A stretch of DNA of 64,000 bases, taken from the NCBI GenBank assembly GCA_029204225.1, contig CM055110.1, positions 32,730,240 to 32,794,239 on the forward strand, in the 5' to 3' direction. Positions 9,449 to 21,232 of the stretch are shown here, in pieces (position 1 is the stretch's first letter; the number at the start of each line of letters is the position of its first letter). The notes beneath the pieces are model-generated. The model saw only the letters and a program-made list of their open reading frames with translations, was not told the DNA's origin and made no database searches. The translations under genes were made by a program, and so were the position numbers. This stretch comes from Diphasiastrum complanatum (taxonomy: Eukaryota > Streptophyta > Lycopodiopsida > Lycopodiales > Lycopodiaceae).

Positions 9449-12377
9449 ATCTACATGTAATTGACATTACCTTCTTTTGGTAGTCATGTCATACGAGAAA
9501 TATAAAGCACCACAATGCTTGACCACTTGGGAGTGCTTTATCCATCTAAGCTATGCTCCTTGATCAATATGGTTTTACTAGGATCATATGAACATGATCA
9601 CATCCATGGAGGGTGTGGGTGTCTCCACGATCTCATGCTAATTGACCTCCTTAGAGTGATAAGATTTGGTTAGTGATACCTAGATTGATCAAAAAATAAT
9701 GTCTAATGATATGTCTATACTCTTCTCATAGATTTGCTACAATATCTGCTATGACAAGGGATAAGTTCTCATGCGAATACTTTAGTAATGGATCTAGATG
9801 TCGATAGTGTCGACTACTGATAGTGATGATAGTGCCGATAGTTCCGATAAAGCCTATTGTATTGATTTTATTTCATTGACTATTTGGTAGCTTGACTTAA
9901 AACTAGAATATAGCTTGACTAGAATCATTTTTAGAGTTAACTAGCAATTTTGGCCAATATAGCTAGTCTCGGCCAAGCGGTTGTATTGGCCAATAAAGCA
10001 CCAAATGGATAGATTGTGGGGCCAAACCACCCAACTAGCTAGAAGCTAAAGATCAACCCATGACAATAGTTTCACCCCCAAGCCATGGTGAATGAATGTT
10101 AATCAGGAGAGGATTTTGGTACCAAGCATTGAAACTTGGAAGTGTATGATGGTGAGCTCTTGCAAGGTACTTATAGCACACAAGATGTATGTGCATATGT
10201 CATGCAACCTTAAATAGTCGATCATCTGGAGCACTGCTAGTCAGTATCTAGATAATTACTTCTGTTAACATTGATAGGAGATTCTCGCGCTAACATTGGC
10301 GCCAGTTGCCATTGACAGTCTTCTTGCATTTCGATCCATAGGGCTCATTTTACCAGCCCATCTTTCAGTTCTGTTCATTTTCGTTTGTGTTGTTTGCTCT
10401 CCCCAATTTCTATTTTTCACAAGCACGCATTCTATATTGTTTGTCAGATCGTGATTGTTTCAAATCTGTGCAAACTCACCCCAGAATTTCAAAAAACTCC
10501 ACCGTCGCACCACCAATTTTCGACCGTCATTTTTTTCGCTTTTTGATTTATTCGATTTTTTGAGTTTCTCAAGTTTTTTTTTGAATTGCCTCAGTTTCCA
10601 TCTGCCATGCATCCGCCAAACACTTCAAACATAAAAATTCAAAAAATCCCATCCGACGATCCCATCCGACGATTCCATCTGAAGATTGCATCCGACGACT
10701 ACAAAAAAACCCAAAAAATAGCATAAATTTTCTCTCAGACAACTACATCCGTCATTTTTTTTTTCAAATCACTATTTCCTATTTTTTTGAGTTTCTCAAA
10801 AAAAAATTTGAGTTTTTTGAATTTTTTGAGTTTATCTATTTTTTCGAATTTAAAAAAAAAAACTTGTGTCCGATGATTGCATCTGACAAACTGAACAAAA
10901 AGACTTTATTTGACGATTGCATCCGACAACTTGCCAAAAAAATCTTCTTTGATGTTTGCATCCGACGAGTCTGATTTTTTTGAGTTTCTTAACTTCCGAA
11001 TTTTTCGTAATTTTTTAATTTTTCGAGTTTCTCAATAGATTTTTTTTATCCGACGCTGCATTGCCGTTGGTGGCCATCTTCTCACTTTTATGCTCCAAGA
11101 ATTCAATTATAACAGTGATCTTCCAATTCGTTCGGTTTTTTATTGTCTGTTCCATGTCTTGCCATGATTTTTTTTAAAACACACGCATTCAATCATGTCT
11201 TTGCATTTCGATTTGCATCAGAACACCACCAACAGATGTTCAAGAAAACCACTGACACACTGCTCTCAAACGTTTCTTGAAACCACACACGTTTCGATTA
11301 CAGTCCATTTTCTAAGGGAGAACCGACGAGCTATTCTCTCTAGAGCTGACGAATCCATCCCCTAGTGCATCCCAAAATTCCATCCGACACCCTTCATCTG
11401 CATTTGCATTCGTCGTCCTCATCTGCAGATTGCATCCGACGCCCATCTCCAATGTTTCTGACACCCATTTCCATTTGCATCTGCCACATTTGCATCAACT
11501 GTCCTGATCTTCAGATACATCTAACGTCTTTTCTAATTTTTTGAGTTTTTCAAATTTTGGATTTTTCAATCCCTTGTAAATTTTTTTTCTTTTTCGATCC
11601 TTGTAAATTTTTCATACTTTCAATTTTTCAATACTTGACTCTAATTTTTCAGAATTTTTTGAGTTTTTTAAGTTTTTTAGATTTTTTCGATATTCAAATA
11701 TTTTTGGAGTTTTTCAAGGTTTTTCGAGGTTTTTCCAGTGTTTTTTTCAAAAACGTACATTGTTCCATCCTCTGTAATTTTTCCATCCAATATATTTTTT
11801 CGACCCAATTTTTGCATCCGCCTCCTTCCCAGTTCCATCTAACGGACTTCCTATATTTTCTCTCCAATGAGCATTGAGTTTATTGACAAGTAGACATGTC
11901 TTAGGCCTATGTGAAATTTTGTGTAAGGAAGGTTCCAAATAGATTAAAAATCACTATTGTCTTTTATAGGGCGGGGTCCTGGTCGGCTCTATGGGCCGGC
12001 CCCCAACACTCCAAAGCCTTAATATGTATCATACCTCGTCTTCACGCAAACGATGACCTCTTCGTGTGTGAGTAGTAGTAGTAGAAGAAAAAGATTGAAG
12101 ATGTTGCAGATTGCTCTTATCACTGCTCTTGTACTGCTATTCATCACCTCCATAGCAATAGCTGCTCGCTCCAGAAAGAGTATTAATAATGTGCAGATCA
12201 ACAACTTGCATGGTGCACAGTTGCCAAAGGGAAACTGGTCTTTGCCATGGATCGGCGAAAGCTTCACTTTCTACAGCCAGGGTCCATTCCAATTCTACTC
12301 CCAGCACATCGCCAGGTATATATTGTTCGCTCCCTTTTCAACTACATGATCAATATTATAACTTACCTCATTCTGAA
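9449..12377 (+). repeat. Left arm of large inverted duplication
   Basis: This segment matches 35775-41968 in reverse complement, with scattered differences. Good anchors are 9450-9660 versus 41750-41968, 9780-9900 versus 41500-41600, 10330-10500 versus 40760-40930, and 11300-12377 versus 35775-36790 or 39420-39960. The arm carries AT-rich upstream DNA with many GCATCCGACG-like words and TTTTTTGAG runs, then P450 exon 1. It ends inside intron 1, where a copia fragment begins. The right arm is about twice as long because of extra DNA at about 36770-39890 and 41053-41233. Confidence 0.88.
12053..12315 (+). pseudogene. Cytochrome P450 exon 1 fragment (CYP85-clan-like)
   Basis: The 263-nt exon begins MTSSCVSSSSRRKRLK, followed by a membrane anchor (about residues 17-37: LQIALITALVLLFITSIAI). 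The proline-rich hinge region of microsomal P450s follows (LPKGNWSLPWIGESFTFY, about residues 56-73), ending at SQHIA. A good donor (CAG|GTATAT) follows at 12316. In this copy the WIG glycine, typical of the family, is kept. About 60 bp into the intron the match to the other copy stops and copia sequence begins, so exon 2 and the catalytic part (I-helix, ExxR, heme Cys) are absent. The parent enzyme would be an ER-bound monooxygenase; clan assignment is from motif similarity only. Confidence 0.78.
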
Positions 12378-12998
12378 TTGTGAGGTTTGAGAATAGGTTC
12401 TTACATGGTCTCATGTGTTGTGAAGCACCTAGATCAAGATACCATTCGCAAGCATTTTGCTTGGTTGATCTTGTAATATCAGTGCCTTCTCATCTTCTTG
12501 GGAATTTTTGACAGAGTTAGAATCTCCATCTTGGTGCTGCTGCATCTTCTTCCTCGCCTCATTGTGCTTGAGGATACAACAATTTTTGATGTCATGATCT
12601 CTTGCAATTTATAAGCTTTATACTTGTGTGATGTCTAATTAAAGGGCTTTGATGACAAAGGAGGTGACACCAAGTGCAAATTATAGAGCAAAAACCATGC
12701 TTGAAGTGGACATCATAACCATTATCCACATCAATTGACTAGCACCAAGCAAGTTTTTGGTGATAGATGGAACATAAAGCACATTGTCTAGATTAAACCT
12801 TTTAGAAGATTCTAGACATAAGGGGATGGTTCCAACACCAACAATCCTAAACTCTTGGTCACTTGTTGTAAAAATTGACTTTTTAGCACCATTAATAGAG
12901 AGTAGAGTTGAAAATGGTTCCCTTTGGAATGTCATCATACTTAGTGGAAGGAAGGTAAAGTACATCATCTTCAAAGGAGCTTGTACGGTTTGAAGCAA
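12378..12998 (-). pseudogene. Copia Gag/protease fragments, rearranged and decayed
   Basis: Two minus-strand pieces lie side by side. The piece at 12681-12998 reads SINGAKKSIFTTSDQEF and FNLDNVLYVPSITKNLLGAS, the second half of a copia protease region. The piece at about 12378-12680 reads KNCCILKHNEARKK, part of a zinc-knuckle region, and then WYLDLGASQHM, the protease active-site motif with Ser changed to Leu. Relative to an intact element the order is swapped, so they come from different copies or were rearranged. Frameshifts and stops are frequent. Confidence 0.8.
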
Positions 12999-14073
12999 GC
13001 ACCAAGGTCTTGGAATTCAAGACTCAATGATTTCTTAGTTTGTATTGAATTCACTCAAAGTGAATATGATACAAGCTTGTACATAATGTTTGATGTAAAT
13101 GGCATTGTACTATTATTGATCTATGTAGATGACATCATACTTAGTGGTGATAACATTGATGGCATTTTGAGAAAACCAAGAAAAGTCTATCTCTAGAATT
13201 TAAGATGGTAGATCTTGGTCAACTTCACTTTATATTGGGCATAGAAGTACTTAGAGGTTCATATTTCATCTTCATTAGTCAATCTGAGTATGCTCAAAGT
13301 TTTTTCAATAGATTTAAAATGCAAGATTGCAAGCATGTAGAAACACCAATGAAGCAAGATGTAAAAGTGCTCAATGAAAGTGATGAAACATCACATCACT
13401 CTTTATAGGCAGCTTATAGGCTCCTTAATGTGGATCACCATAACTAGGCTTGATCTATTCTTTAGTGTGTGTAGGCTAAGTCAATATATGCAAGATCCAT
13501 TGGTCATACATTGAAAAAGTGCTAAAAGGATCTTAAGATACATCTTGAGCACTCGAGATCATGGAATTCTCTATAGAGGAGATGTTATTGATTTGCATGC
13601 CTTTAGTGACTCAGATTTTGTAAGTGACAAAAGGGACAAAAGTCCACCACAAGTGCCTATGCAACATTCATTAGTGGAGGAGTTGTTTCTTGGTTGTCAA
13701 AGAAACAAGAAACTATCTCACTTTCTTCAACCAAGGCCGAGTACAAAGCTCTCACTACCACCACAAAGGAGCTTCTATGGATCAAAAGCTACTTATGGAG
13801 CTGAAGATCATGAGTTTACATGTTGTTCCAACTCTTTATAATCATGACATTCCAGCCCAACACCTTGCAACCAATCCAATCTTCCATGCAAGGTCAAAGC
13901 ATATTGAGATCTCTCTCATTTTGTGAGACAAAAGGTGCAATCTAAGGAGATATCTTTGGAGCATGTGGCAAGTAGTGAATGTGTTGGTGATATACTCACT
14001 AAAACACTTCAAAGAGCTGCATTTGTGAAGGTAATATCAGCCCTAGATTTGTCTATGTTATCTTCAAACTAGT
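12963..14073 (+). pseudogene. Copia RT/RNase H fragment, decayed
   Basis: The plus-strand frame enters abruptly at LYGLKQAPRSWNSRLNDF. It continues through the reverse transcriptase catalytic motif LLLIYVDDIILSGDN (about 13110-13155), VDLGQLHFILGIEV, a broken ITRLDL segment, the RNase H segment with FSDSDF, and the tail HARSKHIEI and DILTKTL. At least four frame changes are needed (near 13190, 13410, 13640 and 13800). A polypurine tract and LTR start follow. Upstream, the sequence switches to a minus-strand copia piece without a gap, giving a head-to-head junction near 12960. Confidence 0.9.
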
Positions 14074-14085
14074 TGTGAGGAGGAG

Positions 14086-14410
14086 TGTTAAAATTACACA
14101 AGCTAGTTTGCATAATTTCCACTTGTAAATGACTTTGAGGCCATGTTGTGGGATGTCACACATGCCAAAAGCATAGGATACCTTATTCTAAGTCAAATCA
14201 TTAACCTGGCTTTGGAATGGTACCTTTGGAATGTGGCCAAAGAGTGCATGGATAGGGTAGAGAAAAAATGGGAGCTTAAAATAGCAATTTTCTTACTGTT
14301 TTTGGATCTCAAGATATTGGCCCTAATTAGGGTTGATCAAATGGATCTTTAGACTAGATGTTAGGGTTAGGATGTGATGAATGCATTTGAGTGAAGAGAG
14401 ATCTAATGGT
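14086..14410 (+). repeat. 3' LTR start of the 12963-14073 copia relic
   Basis: GAGGAGGAG (14077-14085) is a polypurine tract, and TGTTAAAATT at 14086 is the LTR start. It resembles the start of LTR C (TGTTAATATT), suggesting a related family. The far end is not defined; the sequence changes character near 14410, where a minus-strand gene relic begins. Confidence 0.6.
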
Positions 14411-14429
14411 TTTTTATTTACAAGCTTTT

Positions 14430-15133
14430 TAGCTTCAAAATCCGAGTTGTGGTCATCTCAAGAGTAGCTTGCATCTGAAAGGGATTCAGAAGCAATACTT
14501 TCAGGAGTAGGCCACTCGTCACTCTGAAAATTTCGCAACGGAATTGCTTCGAGCTTGCCAAAACCTCCATTTGTTTGTGGTATATATGAAGATTCATAAA
14601 AATATATACCACTATCTGCAAATTCCTTTGGACTTCTTCTTCTGTATTGCAACTTTCCAACATCAGAGTGAATCACATCCAATATTCATGCAAGTGTGCT
14701 AGATCTCATTCACTTATGTTTGATGGATATAAATATGAAAAGACGAAATACGTTGAATAATTTAAATAAAAAAAGAAACACCTATGATTGCAGTAGAGTG
14801 CATATGTTTTGATATACTTACAGTGATATTTTCGATGATCATGAGGATTGATATATTGTATTGTTATTTTTGAATGCATATAAACATGTTGTACTAATAC
14901 TTCTGATATAGAGTGACCTCTGGGAGTTGTCTTAAACTCCAAATTTTTTGTTTTCCAATAAGATTTGTATGTCATTTTTGCCCATTTCTTCTGTTGAGAA
15001 TTTCCCTTTGATCGGATGGATGCAGCAACACCCATGAATTCTTCGTATATTTTGTTGGCTTTCAGTTATCAGCGTCATCTTTCTCATTGTAAAGAATCAC
15101 AGACTCAACTATAGATCTTGGTCTCCTTGCCAT
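14430..15133 (-). pseudogene. Unrecognised host-like gene fragment with a probable intron
   Basis: I do not recognise the protein. From the ATG at 15133 the minus strand reads MARRPRSIVESVILYNEK. After a one-base loss near 15064 it continues ANKIYEEFMGVAASIRSKG and YKSYWKTKNLEFKTTPRG, to INPHDHRKYH. A consensus donor (T|GTAAGTAT) follows near 14822. The frame resumes in phase at about 14650 if TTGGAAAG is the acceptor, reading LQYRRRSPKEFADSG, IPQTNGGFGKLEAIPL and SDEWPTPESIASES, then TGA at a position that could have been CGA. The composition looks like a real protein, not a transposon family I know. Confidence 0.45.
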
Positions 15134-16186
15134 TGCTATTTTCAAAGCTTAGGCGACAAAAATCTCTTTGATATTATATGATAATTCAATTTTTCGTCTC
15201 ACATTTAATCTCATGAGAATGCCACAGTAGTCATAGTTACTATGCATACTATATTTCTAGTTACTATGCATACTATATTTCTATAACTGTAACTAGTCTA
15301 GTTAACAAATTTCATTATACTAACCAGTATAGTTAAATAAATTTAATTTGGAGTATTGTCGTCGGGCAGATTCGGGCAGGAAGAGCGACCCAATGGGATA
15401 TGTCCATGCTGCCCGACGCAAATTTCAAAGTTTGGTGTAATATATTTTTATTTTTCAGTTTATTTGAGCTACGTTGCGTAGATTTGAAATTTGTGCATTT
15501 TGATTGGGCCGGGTGGTGGTAGAAACTAAAGAAAAAATATTAAAAGTATCTTTACAAAGGGTCTTTTTTAATTTGGAATTCCTCAATGCATCCTTTTATT
15601 TAGTATCAATAATTGATGTTTTGATATTGATTGGCTTGCAAATTTTGCCTGGTGATTACACAAGCTACCATGTACAAATTCAGGCAGGAGTTAATCTTTA
15701 GCATCCTTGGTAGTACCATATGTTGTACTCCCACAGGGGCACTACAGCACTAATGATGTACATATAGAGAGCTATAGAGAGCAAAGAAGAGAGATTTGAT
15801 AACGTCCCAAATGCATTAATTACACTATATAGATAGAAATAGATTCATGAAGAAAGACATTTGTACAATTGTACTAAAGCTTAACTTGTGGCTTTCTTTT
15901 ATTGAATAAATTCATGAATATATAGATGTTCTTCTGCAATGTCAATTGTCGATAGAAGATCTTTGCAACTTGTGATCAGCACTTGTCTTTTTCTTACGTG
16001 TAAGAAAATCAACGTGCTAATGTATACATTCATTGCATGTAGTTTTATCTGCAATGATAATAGTGCTAGATCCATGTTTGTAGAGGTAAAGCTACCAAAG
16101 GGATTTTTGTTTGAAGCTTGCAATATCACAGTTTATCTCCAAATTAGGAGTCCTACCATTGCGATACCAAAGTTAAAACTAGAATA
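15134..16186. other. No recognisable gene; 24-bp tandem duplication
   Basis: A 24-bp unit is perfectly duplicated at 15235-15258 and 15259-15282, within an AT-rich run with TAGTTA words. Short frames at 15504-15701, 15899-16129 and 15939-16187 do not resemble known families. The sequence at 15360-15420 is more GC-rich and contains CCCGACG. Confidence 0.4.
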
Positions 16187-16340
16187 AACATTCACCAACA
16201 GGAAGCCAAAAATGAGTCACTTGAGGATTTTTGGACAAAAGCCTTCGCTCACATTCCAAAGGAGAAAAGAGGTAAACCTGATGTAAAAGTATTAAAGTGC
16301 ATCTTCCTAGGTAATTACTAACACTACATAATGAGTATTG
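16187..16340 (+). pseudogene. Copia integrase C-terminal scrap
   Basis: With one frame change the sequence reads RKPKMSHLRIFG, then KAFAHIPKEKRGKPDVK and LKCIFLGNY. This is the segment after the copia integrase core (SHLRVFGC...HIPKEKR...CIFVGY in relatives). Nothing of the element remains on either side. Confidence 0.75.
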
Positions 16341-16731
16341 AGACCTGCCCTCTTGGAATTACAATATGTTTTAAATCTTGTGAAGTGGTTGAGCCTAAAA
16401 AAATTTGATTTGCCAACTTAAATTATCGTCCTATTGACTAGACATTCATACTCATTTGTTGGTCAACTAGACTACGTCACTATGTTTGATTTATTCATTG
16501 ACCCAAATGCGAGCTAAAACATTGGACTCACTTAACTCATCTTCTCTCTCTAAAAGTTTATTGAAACTTGCATGTTTGACTGAAATCTCCACGTAATATA
16601 ATCTTGTATTTTTTTAGGAGGACAAGTCTAATTGAGAAAGTTGAAATTTTTGTGCCATGTCATTTATTTACCTACATCTGGAACTAGTTCTAAGTAACAT
16701 GTTGAAAACATGTCATCGCTTAATCATTATT

Positions 16732-16798
16732 CTATCTTTATAAAGTTTCTATATACATCATCACTTTGATCTAATATCCATTTATGTGATTTCCATTT
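16732..16798. repeat. 67-bp direct repeat, copy 1
   Basis: The sequence starting CTATCTTTATAAAG and ending TTCCATTT is repeated exactly at 17162-17228. The spacing (430 bp) and exact identity suggest a recent local duplication. Confidence 0.85.
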
Positions 16799-17161
16799 AT
16801 GTGAATCCTAGTCTTGACCCCTCTAGGCCTCACCTATCTATATGTCGAGCTCTTTCCATAATACCCAAAAATAGGCAGCCAAAAAAAAGTGAATTTCCCT
16901 TTCCAGTTTAAATGCCTAATCATGTTGGAAAATAATAATTTTTACAGTCAAATGTGCTAAATTCACTGACATTTTTGCACAAGGTTTTATTAAACTTTAT
17001 TTTTGCTGCAATAGCAGCTAGATATTTTGATCACATGTTTATTTTAGTTTACCTTTTTTTTTTGGGTTGAATCCTTTTGAGTTCCAATGCCTTTTTTTTT
17101 ATTCTTTCCAGCATCCACGACAAGGGTGCTTCCAATCTTTCAAATGACCTTTTTTTTATTC

Positions 17162-17228
17162 CTATCTTTATAAAGTTTCTATATACATCATCACTTTGAT
17201 CTAATATCCATTTATGTGATTTCCATTT
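17162..17228. repeat. 67-bp direct repeat, copy 2
   Basis: This is the exact second copy of 16732-16798. Confidence 0.85.
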
Positions 17229-18589
17229 CATCAAGCGTGAGCCCACTCAAGTTTGACGACTCCTCATCATCAATCTATATCAAATGTAATTCAACCATTA
17301 AAAAACTCATATCTAGTGACATGTAACCCATCTGATCACCAAGAGATAATATCCATACAATCATTTACACGTACAACAAATGTGATTCACATAATTGAGA
17401 TTTGAATCTATCAAGATTGAATAATGACATAGTAAGAAAGAGGTGACTTAAAGAGTTGTCTGATTGAAGAGGGGCGATTTTTGTGTCCAAAAAAGTTGAA
17501 ATAGCTGAGCTTGGTATGTGTTATTTTTTTCACGAGTAGTTTGCTATACCTAATTATGATTGGTCCATATTTTATGATTCGTTGTTCTACACGTTGTTTC
17601 TTCATTCTACCATTTATGCTACAAGGTTTTTTTACTTTTTCCCATTGTTATGAGAATTTCAGGGGCAAAGCACCTCCTTTTGGGATTCTAGTTTGATATG
17701 TTTGTTAGACTTGTGAGCTAAATGACAAAAAGCATAAGTGAACATCATCCGAAGCGTTAGGCATACCAATATTATTCTCTTCTTAGAGACAAGCTAGTCA
17801 ATTTTTTGAGCTTTCTTGAAACAATTTCTATTTAAAAACACTTTACAATGTTGCCTTGGTCATGAAAGCTATTATAATCAACATGTATGGTCCTAGTCGA
17901 CTTCTAAAATTCAATGCTTTTGATCGGAAAATTCTACTATGAAATTGTAGACACATATTTCTAGGCTTATTTTTTTGTCTTAATCATTACTAATTTTTGC
18001 TAGTCAAGTAAATTTTTGATTGTCTCTTTGGTGAAGAAATGAGACTTTACACTGTCACTCTTATTAGGGAGCTTTGAGCCCTCCACTTTTTTGGCAAAGT
18101 TTGGGTGGATGGACTTAATCATAACCAAGCTTGGTGGGTCATTGAAGTTTTTTGAGCGCTACAACTTTGTACTTTAACTTTAGAGCCTAGAGTAGAACTT
18201 GTAAAAGACGCTATAACAAATGTGTAACAATCGATACATATCAAATAAAACCCAGGCTAGCACAACCAAAGTTAAAATATGGACCTCTAAAAAAGTGAGA
18301 TCCCTACCTACCTACATGCTATCCAAAGTGAACATGAATTATTTGCGTATGGATGAGCAAAGGCAAAAGTGTGGACAGAGGTCTGAGTGAAACGAAGAGT
18401 GGGCTGAACCGGAAGCACATGCGCATGTTATCCCTACACTGGCGGAAGTGAGAGGTGATCGCTGCTCGGTTGCCCCCGCCTCACGCATTCCCCTCTACAG
18501 CATCCCCATGATAACAAACCCTCCCTCCGGAGGATCGTGTTCAGCGACTACCGCCTTGGAGTGGACAAGATGCATAGTGAATTTCAATT

Positions 18590-18800
18590 ATGTTGTGTGA
18601 TAGGGATAAATTTCATTGACAAGGGCTTGAAGTCGAGCTATCTTAATGTCCTAGAGTTGGGATAGGTTGAGTTTGATCACTTGATGAGCCATGTTAGATG
18701 ACAAGTCGCAAAGTAGCACATTAGCATCAAATTTTGGCTTTCCCGAGTGGCACCAAATTTGATCTATTTAAGTTTTGTAAGCTCAACATAACTCAAAGTC
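18590..18800. repeat. Isolated unit of the GAGCTATCT satellite
   Basis: This closely matches 25495-25665, starting TGTGATAGGGATAAATTT and ending near GTTTTGTAAGCTCAAC. It is an outlying piece of the satellite that fills 24200-25730 and 31592-33760. Confidence 0.75.
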
Positions 18801-19287
18801 TCTATTGGTCAGTATCTTACAGTAGCTATAATTCTTTTACCCAGTCTCAGTTGCATGATCACCTCACTTTCATTCAATTGATTTCTCCCATACAGTTTCC
18901 TTGACTCTCGTTGAGTTTCCCCCTAAAAGTGACTTAGATTTCGTTAGAAGATGCCTTTAGTATCCACAAGTGTATACTCAAGTCCAATGTACTGGGGCTT
19001 TCTGAGAAAGTGCCATTACAAGGGCATAATCATGTTAGATATTTATTCATGATCACGAGATTTGCATCATAAATTTTATCCTTTCATCAATAGGAACAAC
19101 TCACAATTATGTTGCAACATCCAGCAGTTCGTGGCGGATCAATCTTTTAGGCAGATTAATCTGGACCAGGTGGCACAACGCATTTCCTGTCAACGTTGTG
19201 GGTGCAGGCTAGATTGATAGTGCACCTACTTTTGTTCAGATTCACCATCAATTTGATCTCACTTGCTAACTGTCCATGCAATTTATC
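18801..19287. other. No gene seen
   Basis: This is AT-rich sequence between the satellite unit and the GA microsatellite. No family or clear repeat was recognised. Confidence 0.35.
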
Positions 19288-19293
19288 AGAGAT

Positions 19294-19378
<85 letters not shown>
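19288..19378. repeat. (GA)n microsatellite, about 90 bp
   Basis: This is an almost pure GA dinucleotide run with an early GATAGA interruption. Frames across it (Arg-Glu repeats) are artefacts. Confidence 0.97.
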
Positions 19379-19380
<2 letters not shown>

Positions 19381-20072
19381 TCATGTAGTTCCTCTTGACA
19401 AAGCAAGACTAAACCCTTTGAAGTCTTTCTTCATAAACCAACAAGGTACAGTATAGCTGAAAAGCAAAATACAGTCACTGTAAAGCACCATAATTCATAA
19501 CCACTCTCAAAACATCTAGCTGATACCTATCACCATCCCACAACACAAAACCACACGAGTTAGTATAGTGGGGAAGACATGTGTCATAGTTGAGCATTAG
19601 TTGTTATCCATGTCCAAAAGAAGTTATACTACTTAATAGCATAAATAGCATTTTAAATCATCGTCCAGTCTTCCCAAATGTAAAGAAAGTTTTTTTAGTG
19701 ATAGGTCAAGCCTTGCCATTACCGTATCAAGGCAAGTGCCATGCTCAGTTTTTGGGCATTGGTCCATATCAATTTATTTTGTTTAAAGCATAAGTATGAA
19801 TAGTTTTTGTATATCACTAAAAGAAATGGTGTGGACACGTGTGCAGGTGTTAGAGAAAATCCATGCCATGCTAACCCTGGTGACTCAAAAAAATGTCACA
19901 CACTACTGTCCATACTCCTGAGCAGATCCATGCTTTCCAATCGTATCTCACCATAATCTGATATGACAACTGAATGGGTAATAGATTTGTAAAAGCCATG
20001 ATTGAATAGTGTAGTTTTGAATAAACTTGCATTTATCGTAGATCCGTATTCAACTTGTGGTTTTTAAGACCT
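19379..20072. other. No gene seen
   Basis: This AT-rich stretch has no recognisable reading frame. Phrases such as AGATCCATGC near 19925 resemble wording in repeat E just downstream (AGATCCGTGCC), so older E-related sequence may be present. Confidence 0.3.
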
Positions 20073-21212
20073 TGTTTTGGATAGGTTATATCTTATTGGT
20101 GAGGTTTTTGTGGTTTTTACAAGGTATTAGGGTAGATCCGTGCCATTCTAATCCTTTTGTAAGAACTGTTTATCTTACGCAAATCCATGTTGTCCAAGAT
20201 AATTTGAAAAAAAAACCTTGTTACAGGACAACATAGGTGTAATCATTATCAGAGTTGTTACATCGTTTACGAATTGGTAGAATCTAAATAGGTAAGAAAA
20301 GACATATTTCAGCAATTAGAATTATTACTAGTCAACGAGAATTGAATATATTCGTAAAGAGACACCTTCCCTTTTGAGCGTAAGTGGTGTATGCAGAGTC
20401 TAAAATTTGTTTCGAGAACTCATACATGGATGATCGTAGATGTGTTTTCTTGTGAACATGCCATGTTAATCCTTCGAGTGCTCTTGCCTTCTTTAGAATC
20501 AAATCATTCGTAATGTTATTGTCACATAATGTGAAAACAGAACTCCACACATTAAAGAAAGCCTTTTATTGATCGCTTACATCAATCAGGAGCGAATGGT
20601 TTTATGTGCATACCTATGTAGACGCTTATAGTCTTATGGTTCAAAATCAAACCTAATCGAAAAAGAAGGTCGTAGTAATATTCGATGCTACAAGAAGCGT
20701 TTGTTATATCTATTAGTGATTGATCACACTAGTATTTTTTTTGAAATAGCAACCAGTCAATAGCATGATAGCAGTCAGGTTAAATCATGAGATTTACTAA
20801 TTAGAACCAAAACGTGCAAGTATCTGAGTTGTAACTTTTCTATGATAAAATGAAAGTAGAGCAACTCCATCTCTGGACTTTGTACGTAACCTTTTGTTAC
20901 TCATAAAACAACCGAACAGTCATGCTATCCTTTGAAGGATAGTAGTGACCATTGTGTACTATAGTTAACAAAACAAGTTATCATCCTTTCATATTTATAA
21001 TAAAGAGTTTGAATATAAGCAACCATTTGTAGAGCATGAAAGTGCTTCATCGCTAGTCATTCAGATCAAATCTAGCTTCTGAAACTACACACAATATGTG
21101 ATGGATGTCCATCACTATCATGCACAAAAAATGTATGTGGAAGATAGCTTTGGTACATCGCGGACATCATACCATTCATACCCATTTTTCAAGTACACAA
21201 CTTAAGAGGGTT
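20073..21212. repeat. Dispersed repeat E, fullest copy
   Basis: The first about 320 bp recur in the same orientation at 48782-49098, and the remainder recurs inverted at 57293-58088, with about 95 percent or better similarity by eye. A minus-strand 72-codon frame (20332-20550, MWSSVFTLCDNN to FTNIFNSR) spans the point where the two other copies break. In the inverted copy the first about 45 codons are open with two amino-acid changes. The right edge meets the Penelope-like element. Function unknown. Confidence 0.75.
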
Positions 21213-21232
21213 CATCGCTGGACAGCGGACCG

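Larger units (their letters stand above)
16341..18585. other. No gene seen; AT-rich unique-looking DNA
   Basis: No reading frame resembles a known protein family. The stretch contains one exact 67-bp direct repeat pair (listed separately). Between about 18370 and 18560 there is a short GC-richer segment with more open reading frames, which may be an exon relic but which I cannot identify. Confidence 0.35.

Noticed and set aside
18370-18560. Possible exon of an RNA-binding (CRM-like) or other host gene
   Set aside because: The GC-richer stretch gives only short, weakly suggestive frames; no motif is firm enough.
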